Assembly: GCF_008801715.1 (NCBI RefSeq)
Contig: NZ_VZPG01000003.1
Span: forward strand, 186,001 to 250,000
Source: Pseudochrobactrum saccharolyticum
GTDB lineage: Bacteria; Pseudomonadota; Alphaproteobacteria; Rhizobiales; Rhizobiaceae
DNA length: 64,000 nucleotides
Direction: 5' to 3'
The position numbers and the translations under genes are program-made. The stretch's first letter is position 1. Every line of letters starts with the position of its first letter. Below the pieces are notes generated by a model. It searched no databases, was not told where the DNA came from, and saw only the letters and a program-made list of their open reading frames with translations. Positions 1 through 9,439 of this stretch are shown in pieces.

Positions 1-353
1 GCGGTATGCGCCAGCGGGCAGCCTTGCTGCGCACAGTTGTCCAGCAACGGAAAATGCTGCTGCTGGACGAGCCATTCGGTGCGCTGGATGCTCTAACCCG
101 CGCTTCGATGCAGCACTGGCTGGAGAGCATGTGGCAGAGCCATCGCTGGACGGCTTTGCTGATTACCCATGATGTGCGGGAAGCCGTTTATCTCTCAGAC
201 CGGATTTATGTGTTGTCGGCACGCCCGAGCAGGGTTGTGCATGAGGTGACTGTCGATCTTCCGCGCCCGAGACGGGACTCTATGCACAAAACCGCATTGG
301 AAAAAGCTGCCGCGCTGGAAGCTGAAATTCTAGATCTCCTCCTGAATGTGTAA
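1..353 (+). CDS. ABC transporter ATPase, ThiZ/SsuB/TauB type (3' part)
   Basis: This is the C-terminal part of an ABC ATPase; the gene begins upstream of the window. Reading starts in the ABC signature (a Gly, then MRQRAALLRT). It continues with the Walker B motif LLLDEPFGALDALTR and the switch histidine in ITHDVREA, ending about 115 residues later. This form belongs to the nitrate/taurine/thiamine-precursor group, where the ATPase energises import of small anions or pyrimidines. The stop overlaps the upstream region of the next gene, a ThiY-like binding protein, so the two are one transport operon. The Walker A half lies outside the window. Assignment to ThiZ rather than SsuB or TauB rests on the neighbour. 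Confidence 0.85.
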   Translation, partial: GMRQRAALLRTVVQQRKMLLLDEPFGALDALTRASMQHWLESMWQSHRWTALLITHDVREAVYLSDRIYVLSARPSRVVHEVTVDLPRPRRDSMHKTALEKAAALEAEILDLLLNV

Positions 354-363
354 GGAAATAATC

Positions 364-1380
364 ATGGCAATTCTCAATCGCCGCCGCCTGTTATCCGCAC
401 TGGCTCTGTCCGGTGCAATGAGCCTTCTGCCGGTCACATCTTTCGCTAAAGATCCGGCGAAAGTCACTGTCGCCCTCGACTGGACAGTGAATACCAATCA
501 TATCGGCATGTTCATTGCCCGCGATCAGGGTTTTTATAAAGAAGCTGGTCTGGATGTAACGATCCTGCCTTATTCCGATACATCGGCGGGTGTGCTGGTC
601 CCCAGTGGCGCGGCGGATTTCGGGATTGTCGGTTCTACCGGTCTTTTCGCGCAGCGCACTGCGGGTGCTGATCTTGTCGGAACCTATGCCGTTGTGCAGC
701 ATGAAACCGGCCGTCTGGTCTTTATGGATGACAGGGCAGATATTCAGTCTCCGAAAGATCTGGATGGCAAAACCTATGCCGGTTTTGGTTCCAACTGGGA
801 GCGCAGGATGATTGCCAGTATGATCCGCGCTGACGGTGGTAAAGGTGAGTTTGAAATTGTGACACTCGGCACCTCTGCCTATGAGGCATTGGCTAATGGC
901 GCTGTGGATTTCACGTTGGAAATCGTGACATGGGAAGGTGTGAAAAACGAACTTGAAGGCGTGAAACAGCGGGCATTCCGCTACTCCGATTATGGTGTGC
1001 CGGATCAGCATACGACATTACTGGTCTCATCGGGCAAATATCTCAGTGAAAATTCTGATGCGGCAAAAGCCTTCCTGAGTGCCACACAACGCGGCTATGC
1101 TTTCGCTGCCGATCATCCGGATGAAGCGGCGGATATTCTCATTCGCGGTAATCAGGATGTGCTGACCGATGACAAGCTGATCCGCGCCTCGCTGAAGGCT
1201 CTCAATGATGGGCATTTCCTGCGTGACAGTGATGGTACAATCGGCAAAATGCGCCCTGAAACCATGAATGCTATGGGCGAGTTTTTATTTAAAGCGCAGA
1301 TTCTCTATGATAAAGAAGGTGCTGTTGTGCAGGAAAAACCGGATTTCTCCGCGTATTTTACCAATGATTTCCTGCCATAA
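364..1380 (+). CDS. ABC substrate-binding protein, ThiY/NMT1 family
   Basis: A 338-residue periplasmic binding protein of the NMT1/THI5-like family, which delivers pyrimidine precursors of thiamine (or related small molecules) to an ABC permease. The mature part opens with VTVALDWTVNTNHIGMF, typical of the family, followed by the conserved QGFYKEAGLDV block. An N-terminal export signal (NRRRLLSALALSG, ending near SFA) is present; the arginine run could direct Tat export, which is an inference. I start at 364 because AAGGAA lies just upstream; an earlier ATG at 346 lacks a site. It follows the ATPase with almost no gap. No permease gene is visible, so it must lie upstream of the window. Confidence 0.8.
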   Translation: MAILNRRRLLSALALSGAMSLLPVTSFAKDPAKVTVALDWTVNTNHIGMFIARDQGFYKEAGLDVTILPYSDTSAGVLVPSGAADFGIVGSTGLFAQRTAGADLVGTYAVVQHETGRLVFMDDRADIQSPKDLDGKTYAGFGSNWERRMIASMIRADGGKGEFEIVTLGTSAYEALANGAVDFTLEIVTWEGVKNELEGVKQRAFRYSDYGVPDQHTTLLVSSGKYLSENSDAAKAFLSATQRGYAFAADHPDEAADILIRGNQDVLTDDKLIRASLKALNDGHFLRDSDGTIGKMRPETMNAMGEFLFKAQILYDKEGAVVQEKPDFSAYFTNDFLP

Positions 1381-1395
1381 ATAACGGAACAATGA

Positions 1396-1950
1396 ATGAG
1401 CAAGCAGGAACCGGTGCGTATTATTGTGATGGGCGTCTCCGGTTCCGGCAAGTCTACTCTGGCCGGTGCTCTGGCGCAGACACTGGCACTGGTTTTTATT
1501 GAAGGCGATGATCTGCACCCGACTGCCAATATTGCGAAAATGCAGGCGGGTGAGCCGTTGGATGATGCTGACCGCCTGCCTTGGCTTCAGGCGATTTCTG
1601 AGCAGATTTTAACACTGCCTGAAGGTGCGGTGGCGAGTTGCTCAGCGCTGAAAAAATCCTATCGGGATTTGCTGCGTGAGCAGACCGGCGAGCCTTTATA
1701 TTTCATTTGCCTGACCTGCGATCCCGCCATGATTGCTGCGCGTTTGCAGGCGAGACACGGGCACTTCATGCCCGCATCTTTGCACGCCTCGCAACTGGCA
1801 AGCTTTGAAAACCCGCAAGGCGAACCGGCAACGCTGATGCTGTCCTGCGACCAGCCTGTGAGCACCATGATTGCGATTTGCAAAACATGGCTGGAAGATC
1901 AGACAGGATTGAGCGCAATCACAAAGACTGTGCCGCTGCCGGAAAGCTGA
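1396..1950 (+). CDS. gntK: gluconokinase
   Basis: A 184-residue gluconokinase, which phosphorylates D-gluconate to 6-phosphogluconate in the cytoplasm. The P-loop GVSGSGKST is near residue 14. The substrate segment GDDLHPTANIAKM follows, then DADRLPWL and the CSALKKSYRDLLR helix, all hallmarks of GntK-type kinases, and the length matches the family. It follows the ABC genes by 15 bases on the same strand, but no gluconate transporter is adjacent, so its job here is not explained by context. Its last 52 bases overlap the 3' end of hutD on the opposite strand. Confidence 0.9.
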   Translation: MSKQEPVRIIVMGVSGSGKSTLAGALAQTLALVFIEGDDLHPTANIAKMQAGEPLDDADRLPWLQAISEQILTLPEGAVASCSALKKSYRDLLREQTGEPLYFICLTCDPAMIAARLQARHGHFMPASLHASQLASFENPQGEPATLMLSCDQPVSTMIAICKTWLEDQTGLSAITKTVPLPES

Positions 1951-2462
1951 AGCTCTGTATTGCTGCATTGCTCAAACCTCAGGCAATCATTGACCTCAAG
2001 CTGTGTATCTCCGGCCTGTACCGTACCGCTGCTGCAAAAGACCAGAACGGTTGCGCCGGAAAGGGACACTGCCGTCTCAGCTGAAATCTGATGACGACTG
2101 ACCTGATGTGTAAACCGCCCGCGTCTCGTCATCACATTCAGATCGATGATGGCAGAACCGAGCAATTTCGCACTGGTCGGGCTGTCGGCAGGGAAGGAAA
2201 AGGGTAGTGTTTCACCTTTCAGTTCCTGATCGTCCAGCCCTTCAACAGACAGGATAATCCCGTCGCCTTCCAGTACGGATAGAGTGCGGTCGATGCCGGT
2301 AAAAACCGAAAACGGCCCGTCACTGGCTACCGTTGCGGTGCTGATACGCCAGTCGAAATTATCGACTGACGCATCGGCAGGGAAAACCGCGATTTCAACG
2401 GTTACACCGCCGCCGTTCTTCCACGGCATCCGGCGGTGCTGATGATTTTTGAGAAGCTGCAT
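1899..2462 (-). CDS. hutD: HutD family protein
   Basis: A 187-residue HutD-family protein. The family has a bicupin-like fold and is genetically linked to histidine utilisation; its biochemical role is not settled, and a role in limiting hut expression has been proposed. The typical N-terminus is visible: MPWKNGGGVTVEIAVFP, then FDWRISTATVASDGPFS and the GIDRTLSVLEG block. Its ATG directly abuts the stop of the YjiH-like gene (TAAATG), so the two are probably translated in a coupled fashion. Its 3' end runs 52 bases into gntK on the other strand. Confidence 0.88.
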   Translation of the reverse strand: MQLLKNHQHRRMPWKNGGGVTVEIAVFPADASVDNFDWRISTATVASDGPFSVFTGIDRTLSVLEGDGIILSVEGLDDQELKGETLPFSFPADSPTSAKLLGSAIIDLNVMTRRGRFTHQVSRHQISAETAVSLSGATVLVFCSSGTVQAGDTQLEVNDCLRFEQCSNTELQLSGSGTVFVIALNPV

Positions 2463-3791
2463 TTATTGTAACCAGCCGTTTGAAACTGCCCAGAGCGCCA
2501 CAGGCGCTGTCAGCAGAATGCTGAGTGCCGTGCGGATATACCAGATCACGATCAGATCACGGAATTTGAGCGGGATTGAAGTTGCAAGCACACAAGGGAT
2601 AGAGGCCGAGAGAAACAGTACCTGCGAGACGGAAACCACTGCAGCTACGAATTTCAGCGTCACATCGGCATCTTTCAGCAGGATGGCAGGCAGGAACATT
2701 TCAGCCAGACCTGACGCCATGGATTTTGCAGCCAGCATTGGTTCTGACAATTGGGCAATCCATGTGAACGGATAGAGCGCGAGACCCAGCACATCAAAGA
2801 CCGGCGTATATTTGGAGGCCAGCAGGCCGAGCAGACCAACGGCCATAATGCTTGGCAGGATCATCGAGGCCATACGCAAGCCGTCGAGGAAAGTCGCACG
2901 CAGCATCGGCAGAATGTGAGGCGCTTTTTCTGCCTGTTCCAGACCCGCATCAATCGCGGTTGTGATGCGGGATTTACCTTCCGGAAGCGGTGTGTCGCGG
3001 GTGGCCGGATGATCCATTTTGGCCAGCGGCCACAGGCGCGCAACAATCGCCGAAACGATGAAAGTCACGAAGAAAGTTGTCCAGAAATACAGGTTCCATA
3101 CATCCATCAGATTAAGTGTCTTGGCGACAATAATCATGAAAGTTGCTGAAACAGTCGAGAAGCCGGTGGCAACAATTGCAGCTTCACGCGCGGTATATTT
3201 GCCCTCGCGGTAAACGCGGTCGGTAATCAGCAAAGCCAGCGAATAGCTGCCGACAAAAGAGGCCACCGCATCAATCGCTGACCAGCCTGGTGTGCGCCAG
3301 ATCGGGCGCATTACCGGCTGCACAATCACGCCGGTAAATTCCAGCAATCCGTAGCCGATCAGAAATGCCAGTGCCAAGGCACCAATCGGCACAATCAGGC
3401 CGACGGAGAGGACAAGCTTGTCAAAAAGAAACGGCAGCATATCCGGCGTGAACAGCAATGCCGGTCCGACACCGGCGAGATACATGATTGTGAGCACCAG
3501 ACCCAGCACACGCAAAACTGAGAAAATCGTCTCGGTCAGGTTCTTGTTCCATGTCCCGCGGACAAACGGGCTGAGCGCGCCATAGGCTATCAGCAGGCAG
3601 ACAAAAGTCAGCGCCGCAGGCCGTAATTGTGTGGCGATAGCGGTCGCTGCATGGTCGAGCAGAATGGTGGATTTGCCGCCGATCGTCACCGGCACAAAGA
3701 AGAAAAAGATGCCGATAAAACTGAAGAAGATGAGTTTGAGAGCAGCTCCGCCGCGTGAGCCGCCGCTGCTGCCGATTGTTGTATCTGTCAT
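2463..3791 (-). CDS. YjiH family membrane protein
   Basis: A 442-residue polytopic membrane protein of the YjiH family, with a nucleoside-recognition (Gate) domain. After a short Ser/Gly-rich N-terminus (residues 1-17) come about ten hydrophobic segments, including IFFFFVPVTIGG near residue 30 and the Gate region around residues 140-250. The family is often found next to hut genes. A transport role, for instance for histidine or urocanate, is plausible but not demonstrated by anything here. The start at 3791 is backed by AGGGG six bases upstream. It is the first gene of a two-gene unit with hutD and is separated from hutU by a hairpin terminator. Confidence 0.75.
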   Translation of the reverse strand: MTDTTIGSSGGSRGGAALKLIFFSFIGIFFFFVPVTIGGKSTILLDHAATAIATQLRPAALTFVCLLIAYGALSPFVRGTWNKNLTETIFSVLRVLGLVLTIMYLAGVGPALLFTPDMLPFLFDKLVLSVGLIVPIGALALAFLIGYGLLEFTGVIVQPVMRPIWRTPGWSAIDAVASFVGSYSLALLITDRVYREGKYTAREAAIVATGFSTVSATFMIIVAKTLNLMDVWNLYFWTTFFVTFIVSAIVARLWPLAKMDHPATRDTPLPEGKSRITTAIDAGLEQAEKAPHILPMLRATFLDGLRMASMILPSIMAVGLLGLLASKYTPVFDVLGLALYPFTWIAQLSEPMLAAKSMASGLAEMFLPAILLKDADVTLKFVAAVVSVSQVLFLSASIPCVLATSIPLKFRDLIVIWYIRTALSILLTAPVALWAVSNGWLQ

Positions 3792-3898
3792 GATTACCCC
3801 TGATTATTGTTATTCATGCAGAAGGAGATTCCGTGATCCTAAATGCTTTTTTGTCCTTATGTGATACGGCCTCTCCCAAAGCCGGAACTAGAAATTTG

Positions 3899-3926
3899 AA
3901 AGGCAGCCCTCTCAAAGGCTGCCTTT
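3899..3926 (-). terminator. hairpin terminator after hutU
   Basis: A perfect 10-bp stem (3899-3908 with 3917-3926) with an 8-base loop lies 11 bases past the hutU stop. On the minus strand the stem ends in UUU followed by CAAAUUUC. It probably ends the hutIHGU transcript before yjiH. Confidence 0.65.
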
Positions 3927-3936
3927 TATTAAGTGT

Positions 3937-5610
3937 TTAGTTGCCGAGAATACCCGGCAGGCGCAGGCCCTGTTCCTTGGCGCAGTCGACTGCAATGTCA
4001 TAACCGGCATCGGCATGACGCATCACACCGGTGGCAGGGTCGTTCCACAGCACGCGCTCAAGACGACGGGCGGCATCTTCAGTACCATCAGCGCAGATCA
4101 CCATGCCTGCATGCTGGCTAAAGCCCATGCCAACGCCGCCACCGTGGTGCAGCGATACCCATGTGGCACCGGATGCAGTGTTGAGCAGGGCATTGAGCAG
4201 CGGCCAGTCGGACACGGCATCAGAGCCGTCTTTCATCGCTTCTGTTTCGCGGTTTGGCGAAGCCACAGAACCGGAATCCAGATGGTCACGACCGATCACA
4301 ACCGGTGCTTTCAGCTCGCCGTTTTTGACCATTTCGTTGAAGGCAAGGCCGAGACGATGGCGATCACCAAGGCCAACCCAGCAAATACGGGCAGGCAGCC
4401 CCTGAAACTCGATGCGCTCACGCGCCATATCCAGCCAGTTATGCAGGTGCTTATTATCCGGCAGCAGTTCCTTGACCTTGGCATCAGTCTTGTAAATATC
4501 TTCCGGATCGCCGGAGAGTGCTGCCCAACGGAACGGGCCGATACCGCGGCAGAATAACGGGCGGATATAGGCAGGCACAAAGCCCGGGAACGCGAATGCG
4601 TCTTCCAGACCTTCTTCCAGCGCCATCTGACGGATATTATTGCCGTAATCGAGGGTTGGAATATCCATATTCCAGAAATCGACCATCGCGGCGACCTGAA
4701 TTTTCATCGAAGCGCGCGCTGCCTTTGCAACGCCTTTCGGGTCGCTTTCCTGCTTCGCACGCCATTCGGCAACGCTCCAGCCGATCGGCAGATAACCGTG
4801 TACCGGATCATGCGCGGAAGTTTGGTCGGTGACGATATCCGGCTTGACGCCGCGCTTCACCAGTTCAGGGAAAATCTCTGCTGCATTACCGATCAGGGCA
4901 ATGGATTTGGCTTCGCCGGCTTTTGTCCATGCATCAATACGTGCCAGCGCTTCATCAAGGCTGTGGGTCTTTTCATCGACATAGCGGGTACGCAGGCGGA
5001 AGTCCGCACGGGTTTCATCGCACTCAACCGCGAGACAGCAGGCACCGGCCATCACAGCCGCCAGCGGCTGCGCGCCGCCCATACCGCCTAAGCCGCCGGT
5101 GAGAATCCATTTGCCTTTGAGATTGCCGCCGAAATGCTGGCGACCGGCTTCGACAAAGGTTTCATAGGTGCCCTGCACAATGCCCTGCGCACCGATATAA
5201 ATCCACGAACCGGCGGTCATCTGGCCATACATAGCCAGTCCCTTTTTATCCAGTTCGTTGAAATGATCCCAGTTTGCCCAATGCGGCACCAGATTGGAAT
5301 TGGCGATCAGAACGCGCGGCGCATCTTTATGGGTGCGGAAAATACCGACCGGCTTGCCGGATTGTACCAGCAATGTTTCATCGCCTTCCAGATCTTTCAG
5401 GCTGGCAACAATCTTGTCAAAATCTGCCCATGTACGGGCGGCGCGACCGATACCGCCATAGACTACCAGTTCATGCGGGCGCTCGGCAACATCGGGATGC
5501 AGATTGTTCATCAGCATGCGCATCGGCGCTTCGGTCAGCCAGCTCTTGGCGGTGATTTCCGTGCCCGTTGCAGGACGGATTTCACGTTCATTGTGACGCG
5601 GATTAGTCAT
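3937..5610 (-). CDS. hutU: urocanate hydratase
   Basis: A 557-residue urocanate hydratase, which uses bound NAD+ to convert urocanate to imidazolonepropionate (step 2 of histidine breakdown). Length and motifs fit the family: the Rossmann region [18 protein letters not shown] near residue 170, the cysteine segment [15 protein letters not shown] near 357, and the C-terminal blocks [19 protein letters not shown] and [11 protein letters not shown]. The start at 5610 has GGGAA seven bases upstream. It lies 11 bases downstream of hutG and is the last gene of the hutIHGU unit. Confidence 0.97.
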   Translation of the reverse strand: MTNPRHNEREIRPATGTEITAKSWLTEAPMRMLMNNLHPDVAERPHELVVYGGIGRAARTWADFDKIVASLKDLEGDETLLVQSGKPVGIFRTHKDAPRVLIANSNLVPHWANWDHFNELDKKGLAMYGQMTAGSWIYIGAQGIVQGTYETFVEAGRQHFGGNLKGKWILTGGLGGMGGAQPLAAVMAGACCLAVECDETRADFRLRTRYVDEKTHSLDEALARIDAWTKAGEAKSIALIGNAAEIFPELVKRGVKPDIVTDQTSAHDPVHGYLPIGWSVAEWRAKQESDPKGVAKAARASMKIQVAAMVDFWNMDIPTLDYGNNIRQMALEEGLEDAFAFPGFVPAYIRPLFCRGIGPFRWAALSGDPEDIYKTDAKVKELLPDNKHLHNWLDMARERIEFQGLPARICWVGLGDRHRLGLAFNEMVKNGELKAPVVIGRDHLDSGSVASPNRETEAMKDGSDAVSDWPLLNALLNTASGATWVSLHHGGGVGMGFSQHAGMVICADGTEDAARRLERVLWNDPATGVMRHADAGYDIAVDCAKEQGLRLPGILGN

Positions 5611-5621
5611 CGAATGTTCCC

Positions 5622-6425
5622 TTATTTAGATTTGAGATTGGCAGCGGCGGCTTCAAGCTGCTGCAAAATGTTTTTGAGATGGCTGCGCAATCTGGCTGCC
5701 TTGGCTTCGTCATAGGCAAAAGGCACGGCTTCTGTCGTCAGATGTGTCGATTGCGCGAGTTCCATCTGAATGGCGTGCACACCCGTTTCCGGCTGACCGT
5801 AATGGCGCGTTGTCCAGCCGCCTTTGAAACGGCCGTTGAGGATGGACGTGTAACCTTCAGCCTGTTTCGCTACGCCGAAGGCTGCTGCTTCAATGGCCGG
5901 TGCGCAGGTCTTGCCATTATCCGTTCCGATGTTGAAATCCGGTAATGTGCCTTCAAACAAAAACGGAATATGCGAGCGGATCGAGTGGCAGTCATAGAGA
6001 ATCGCCACGCCGTGAATGGCTTTAACGCGCTCGATCTCTGCCGCGAGTGCCTCATGATAGGGCTTGTGAAAACGGCTGACACGATCTGCAATATCGACCT
6101 CAGCCGGTTGCTCACCGTCTTTCCAGATCGCCAGACCATCAAAATCCGTTTCCGGTATCAGCGTTGTTGTGTTCTGCCCCGGATAGAGGCTCACACCCGC
6201 CGGATCACGATTGGCATCAATGCAATAGCGGTGGAATGTGGCGCGCACTGTCGTCACATTATCCAGCAACCCGTCATAGAGCTTGTGGATATGCCAGTCC
6301 GTATCGGCAAGAATGCGGCCATTCTCATTGAGGCGCGCCCAGATATCCTCCGGCACATCTGTGCCGGTATGGGGCAGGCCGAGAATGACCGGCGAGGTTC
6401 CCTGATGAACTTCAAATGCGCTCAT
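5622..6425 (-). CDS. hutG: N-formylglutamate deformylase
   Basis: A 267-residue N-formylglutamate amidohydrolase (FGase family), which releases formate and glutamate in the last step of the five-step hut pathway. The metal-binding opening [11 protein letters not shown] is near residue 15. The blocks [20 protein letters not shown] and [17 protein letters not shown] follow. Together with hutF it shows that this organism uses the Pseudomonas-type route through formylglutamate rather than direct formiminoglutamase. GGAGG stands just before the ATG. It is separated from hutH by 98 bases that carry a palindromic repeat. Confidence 0.95.
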   Translation of the reverse strand: MSAFEVHQGTSPVILGLPHTGTDVPEDIWARLNENGRILADTDWHIHKLYDGLLDNVTTVRATFHRYCIDANRDPAGVSLYPGQNTTTLIPETDFDGLAIWKDGEQPAEVDIADRVSRFHKPYHEALAAEIERVKAIHGVAILYDCHSIRSHIPFLFEGTLPDFNIGTDNGKTCAPAIEAAAFGVAKQAEGYTSILNGRFKGGWTTRHYGQPETGVHAIQMELAQSTHLTTEAVPFAYDEAKAARLRSHLKNILQQLEAAAANLKSK

Positions 6426-6441
6426 TTAGGCCTCCAGACTC

Positions 6442-6489
6442 GAGCATTTCCCGCAAAAGTGGGAACCGGTTTTGCGTAAGGACAATGCG
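6442..6489. repeat. interspersed intergenic palindrome, copy 1
   Basis: This stretch begins GAGCATTTCCCGCAAAAG and can fold in two ways: TTCCC with GGGAA, or CGCAAAA with TTTTGCG. A diverged copy lies at 25850-25892. From memory, closely similar elements are scattered through Brucella and other Rhizobiales genomes. It sits inside the hut operon between hutH and hutG, so it is transcribed. Confidence 0.6.
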
Positions 6490-6523
6490 GCTAAAAAAAC
6501 TGAAGTATTTCTAAAACTAGTCA

Positions 6524-8062
6524 TCATGACGGGAATACTTCAGGGAGAATACCGCTCGTGATAGCTGCATTCAGCGAGCCGTCAGCCACGATTTCCGCAG
6601 CGGCAGCCAGATCATCAGCCATATAACGGTCAACCTCGAGCGTCGGCACTTTGGTACGCAGCACAGCGATTGCCGCTTTCAGTTCAGGGCTGGTTTCCAG
6701 AGGGCCGCGTAGTTCCACGCCGAGGGCACCGGTCAGGGCTTCAATGCCGATAATAGCATTGAGATTGTCGGTCATCTGCAACAAACGGCGGGCGCCGTGG
6801 CAGGCCATCGACACATGATCTTCCTGATTGGCAGAAGTCGGTGTTGAATCGACCGAGGCCGGATGGGACATCTGTTTGTTTTCAGACATCAGCGCGGCAG
6901 AAGTGACTTCTGCAATCATCAGGCCGGAATTGAGACCCGGCTTTTTCGCCAGAAATGCAGGCAGGCCGAAGGAGAGGGCGGGGTCAACCAGCAATGCAAT
7001 ACGACGCTGGGCAATGGCACCGATTTCACAAATTGCCAGCGCAATCTGGTCGGCGGCAAAAGCCACCGGTTCGGCATGGAAATTGCCGCCGGAGACCACT
7101 GTATCATCGGAAAGCACTAGCGGATTATCGGTGACCGCATTGGCTTCAATTTCAAGCGTAACCGCGACCTGACGCAACAGATCAAGACAAGCGCCATCGA
7201 CTTGTGGCTGGCAGCGGATGCAATACGGATCCTGCACGCGCTGATCGCCTTCCAGATGGCTGTCGCGGATAATCGAGCCTTCGAGTAATTTGCGCAGAGC
7301 CGCGCCGGTATCGATCTGGCCTTTATGACCGCGCAAGCTATGAATATCTGCGTGGAACGGTGCGGTGGAGCCCATGGCAGCATCGGTCGACAGAGCGCCG
7401 GTAATCAGCGCTGCCTGCAAAGCTGTATGGGCGCGGAACAGACCGGCCAGTGCCAGAGCGGTAGAAGTCTGCGTGCCGTTGATCAGGGCGAGACCTTCTT
7501 TGGCGGCCAGAACAACCGGCGTCAGACCGGCTTTGCTCAATGCGGAAGCAGCGGAAACACGTGCACCCTGATAGAAAACCTCACCTTCGCCGATCATGGC
7601 CGCAGCCATATGTGCCAGCGGTGCCAGATCGCCGGACGCACCGACGGAACCTTTTTCCGGAATAACCGGAATGACGCCTTTTTCCAGCATGGCTTCGATA
7701 AGCGCGATGATTTCAGGACGTACGCCGGATGCACCGCGACCAAGCGAAATCAGCTTGAGTGACATGATGAGACGCACAATATTTTCAGCCAGAGGCGCAC
7801 CCACGCCGCAGCAATGGGACAGGATCAGATTACGCTGGAGTGTTGCTACATCTTCCGGTGCAATGCGGATGGAAGCCAGTTTGCCGAAGCCGGTATTGAT
7901 GCCGTAGACCGGCGCATCGCCTGCGGCGATTTCCGCAATGCGCGCGGCGGATTTGGCAATGCCCGCATGGAATGACGGATCAAGATGAGCAACTGTGCCG
8001 TTGCGATAAATATCTTCAAGTGTGGCGAGTGATACAGAACCTGGTTTCAAAATAATGCTCAT
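6524..8062 (-). CDS. hutH: histidine ammonia-lyase
   Basis: A 512-residue histidine ammonia-lyase, which converts L-histidine to urocanate and ammonia (step 1). The Ala-Ser-Gly triad that cyclises into the MIO electrophile is in [15 protein letters not shown]. The N-terminal [12 protein letters not shown] motif carries the catalytic Tyr. [14 protein letters not shown] and the QEDHVSM segment near the C-terminus also match. I take the ATG at 8062, preceded by GAAGAAAG. A TTG 18 bases upstream would add six residues but lies within that ribosome-binding site. Second gene of hutIHGU, 53 bases after hutI. Confidence 0.97.
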   Translation of the reverse strand: MSIILKPGSVSLATLEDIYRNGTVAHLDPSFHAGIAKSAARIAEIAAGDAPVYGINTGFGKLASIRIAPEDVATLQRNLILSHCCGVGAPLAENIVRLIMSLKLISLGRGASGVRPEIIALIEAMLEKGVIPVIPEKGSVGASGDLAPLAHMAAAMIGEGEVFYQGARVSAASALSKAGLTPVVLAAKEGLALINGTQTSTALALAGLFRAHTALQAALITGALSTDAAMGSTAPFHADIHSLRGHKGQIDTGAALRKLLEGSIIRDSHLEGDQRVQDPYCIRCQPQVDGACLDLLRQVAVTLEIEANAVTDNPLVLSDDTVVSGGNFHAEPVAFAADQIALAICEIGAIAQRRIALLVDPALSFGLPAFLAKKPGLNSGLMIAEVTSAALMSENKQMSHPASVDSTPTSANQEDHVSMACHGARRLLQMTDNLNAIIGIEALTGALGVELRGPLETSPELKAAIAVLRTKVPTLEVDRYMADDLAAAAEIVADGSLNAAITSGILPEVFPS

Positions 8063-8115
8063 GGCGGGTACTTTCTTCAAAGCGCATTCATCACATGCGC
8101 AGATATTCGGATCTT

Positions 8116-9342
8116 TTAATTGCCGCGGAAAACCCGCTTCCAGAGCGGGTTAAAGCCGATGCGGTAAACAAGCTCTGCAGGGCGCTGCACGTCCCAGATT
8201 GCCAGATCAGCATGTTTGCCGACTTCAATCGTGCCGGTTTCCGGCAGAATGCCGAGCGCACGGGCAGCTTCTCGGGTCACACCGGCAATGCATTCATCGA
8301 CGGTGAGGCGGAACAGGGTTGCGCCCATATTCATGGTCAAAAGCAGGGAAGTCAGCGGGGATGTGCCCGGATTATTATCGGTCGCCAGCGCCATTTTTGT
8401 GCCTGCCTGTCGGAAGGCTTCAACCGGCGGTTTTTGTGTTTCGCGGATGAAATAATAGGCACCGGGCAACAGCACAGCGACAGTACCGGCCTTGGCCATC
8501 GCCTGTGCGCCTTCACTGTCGGTATATTCCACATGGTCGGCGGACAGCGCATTATAGGAGGCGGCTAATTTGGCACCATGCAGGTTGGAAAGCTGATCTG
8601 CATGGAGTTTGACCGGCAGGTCATGCGCCTTCGCAGCATCAAAAACACGGGCGATTTCATCAGGCAGGAAGGCGATCCCTTCACAGAAACCATCAACCGC
8701 ATCGGCAAGGCCATCTGCCGCAATGGCAGGCAGCATCTCATTGATAATCACATCAATATAGGCTGACTTGTCGCCGTTCATTTCCGGCGGCAGCGCATGG
8801 GCACCGAGGAAAGTGGTGCGGATCGCAACATTACGTTCCTGTGCCAGACGTCTGGCTGCTTTCAGCGATTTGATTTCATTTTCCGTATCGAGACCGTAAC
8901 CGGATTTGACTTCAATGGTTGTTACGCCCTCAGCAATCAGGGCATCGAGACGTGGCAGGCTTTCGCGTATCAGATCATTTTCACTGGCTGCACGCAGGGC
9001 TTTGACGGAAGACACAATTCCGCCGCCAGCCTTGGCGACTTCCTCATAGGAAGCGCCTTCGAGGCGCAGCTCAAATTCATGGGCGCGGTTACCCGCGTGA
9101 ATGAGATGTGTGTGGCAGTCAATCAGACCGGGGGTAATCAGCCGGTTTTCACAATTGGTTGCGGGATAATCCGCATAGAGCGCAGGCATTTCAGCCTGCG
9201 GGCCGACATAGGCGATTCTGCCCTGTTCAACCACGATTGCTGCATCTTCAATCAGGCCGAGACCATCTGCATTTTCACGCAGCGTTGCAACACGCGCATG
9301 GGTGAAAATATGGCCTTTGTCGTTCAGCGTATCTTTTGTCAT
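8116..9342 (-). CDS. hutI: imidazolonepropionase
   Basis: A 408-residue imidazolonepropionase of the amidohydrolase superfamily. It hydrolyses imidazolonepropionate to N-formiminoglutamate (step 3). The metal-binding His-x-His is in [23 protein letters not shown]. The substrate-binding [16 protein letters not shown] segment and the later Asp in [11 protein letters not shown] are all present. It is the promoter-proximal gene of the minus-strand hut operon. It diverges from hutF across a 97-base region that contains the HutC-type palindrome at 9375-9386. Confidence 0.96.
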   Translation of the reverse strand: MTKDTLNDKGHIFTHARVATLRENADGLGLIEDAAIVVEQGRIAYVGPQAEMPALYADYPATNCENRLITPGLIDCHTHLIHAGNRAHEFELRLEGASYEEVAKAGGGIVSSVKALRAASENDLIRESLPRLDALIAEGVTTIEVKSGYGLDTENEIKSLKAARRLAQERNVAIRTTFLGAHALPPEMNGDKSAYIDVIINEMLPAIAADGLADAVDGFCEGIAFLPDEIARVFDAAKAHDLPVKLHADQLSNLHGAKLAASYNALSADHVEYTDSEGAQAMAKAGTVAVLLPGAYYFIRETQKPPVEAFRQAGTKMALATDNNPGTSPLTSLLLTMNMGATLFRLTVDECIAGVTREAARALGILPETGTIEVGKHADLAIWDVQRPAELVYRIGFNPLWKRVFRGN

Positions 9343-9374
9343 GAATGTTTTCCCGCTTCCCCTCTCCGGCTATA

Positions 9375-9386
9375 ATGTATATACAT
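9375..9386. promoter_or_regulatory. candidate HutC operator
   Basis: ATGTATATACAT is a perfect 12-bp palindrome midway between the divergent hutI and hutF starts. GntR/HutC-family repressors are known to bind TGTATATACA-like sites. With hutC encoded downstream of hutF, the simplest reading is a shared operator repressing both directions until urocanate is present. No second copy was seen upstream of yjiH. Confidence 0.7.
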
Positions 9387-9439
9387 ATTAAAAAATGGCA
9401 AAGGAAATTTTTAGCCGGATATTTCAGGAGGAGAGAACC

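Noticed and set aside
391-1011. A 206-residue frame antisense to the ThiY-like gene
   Set aside because: It has no family features or ribosome-binding site and mirrors the codon pattern of the real gene on the other strand. The same applies to the long antisense frames over hutU, hutI, ahpF and cstA.
8063-8080. Six-codon N-terminal extension of hutH starting at TTG
   Set aside because: The extension covers the GAAGAAAG ribosome-binding site of the ATG at 8062.
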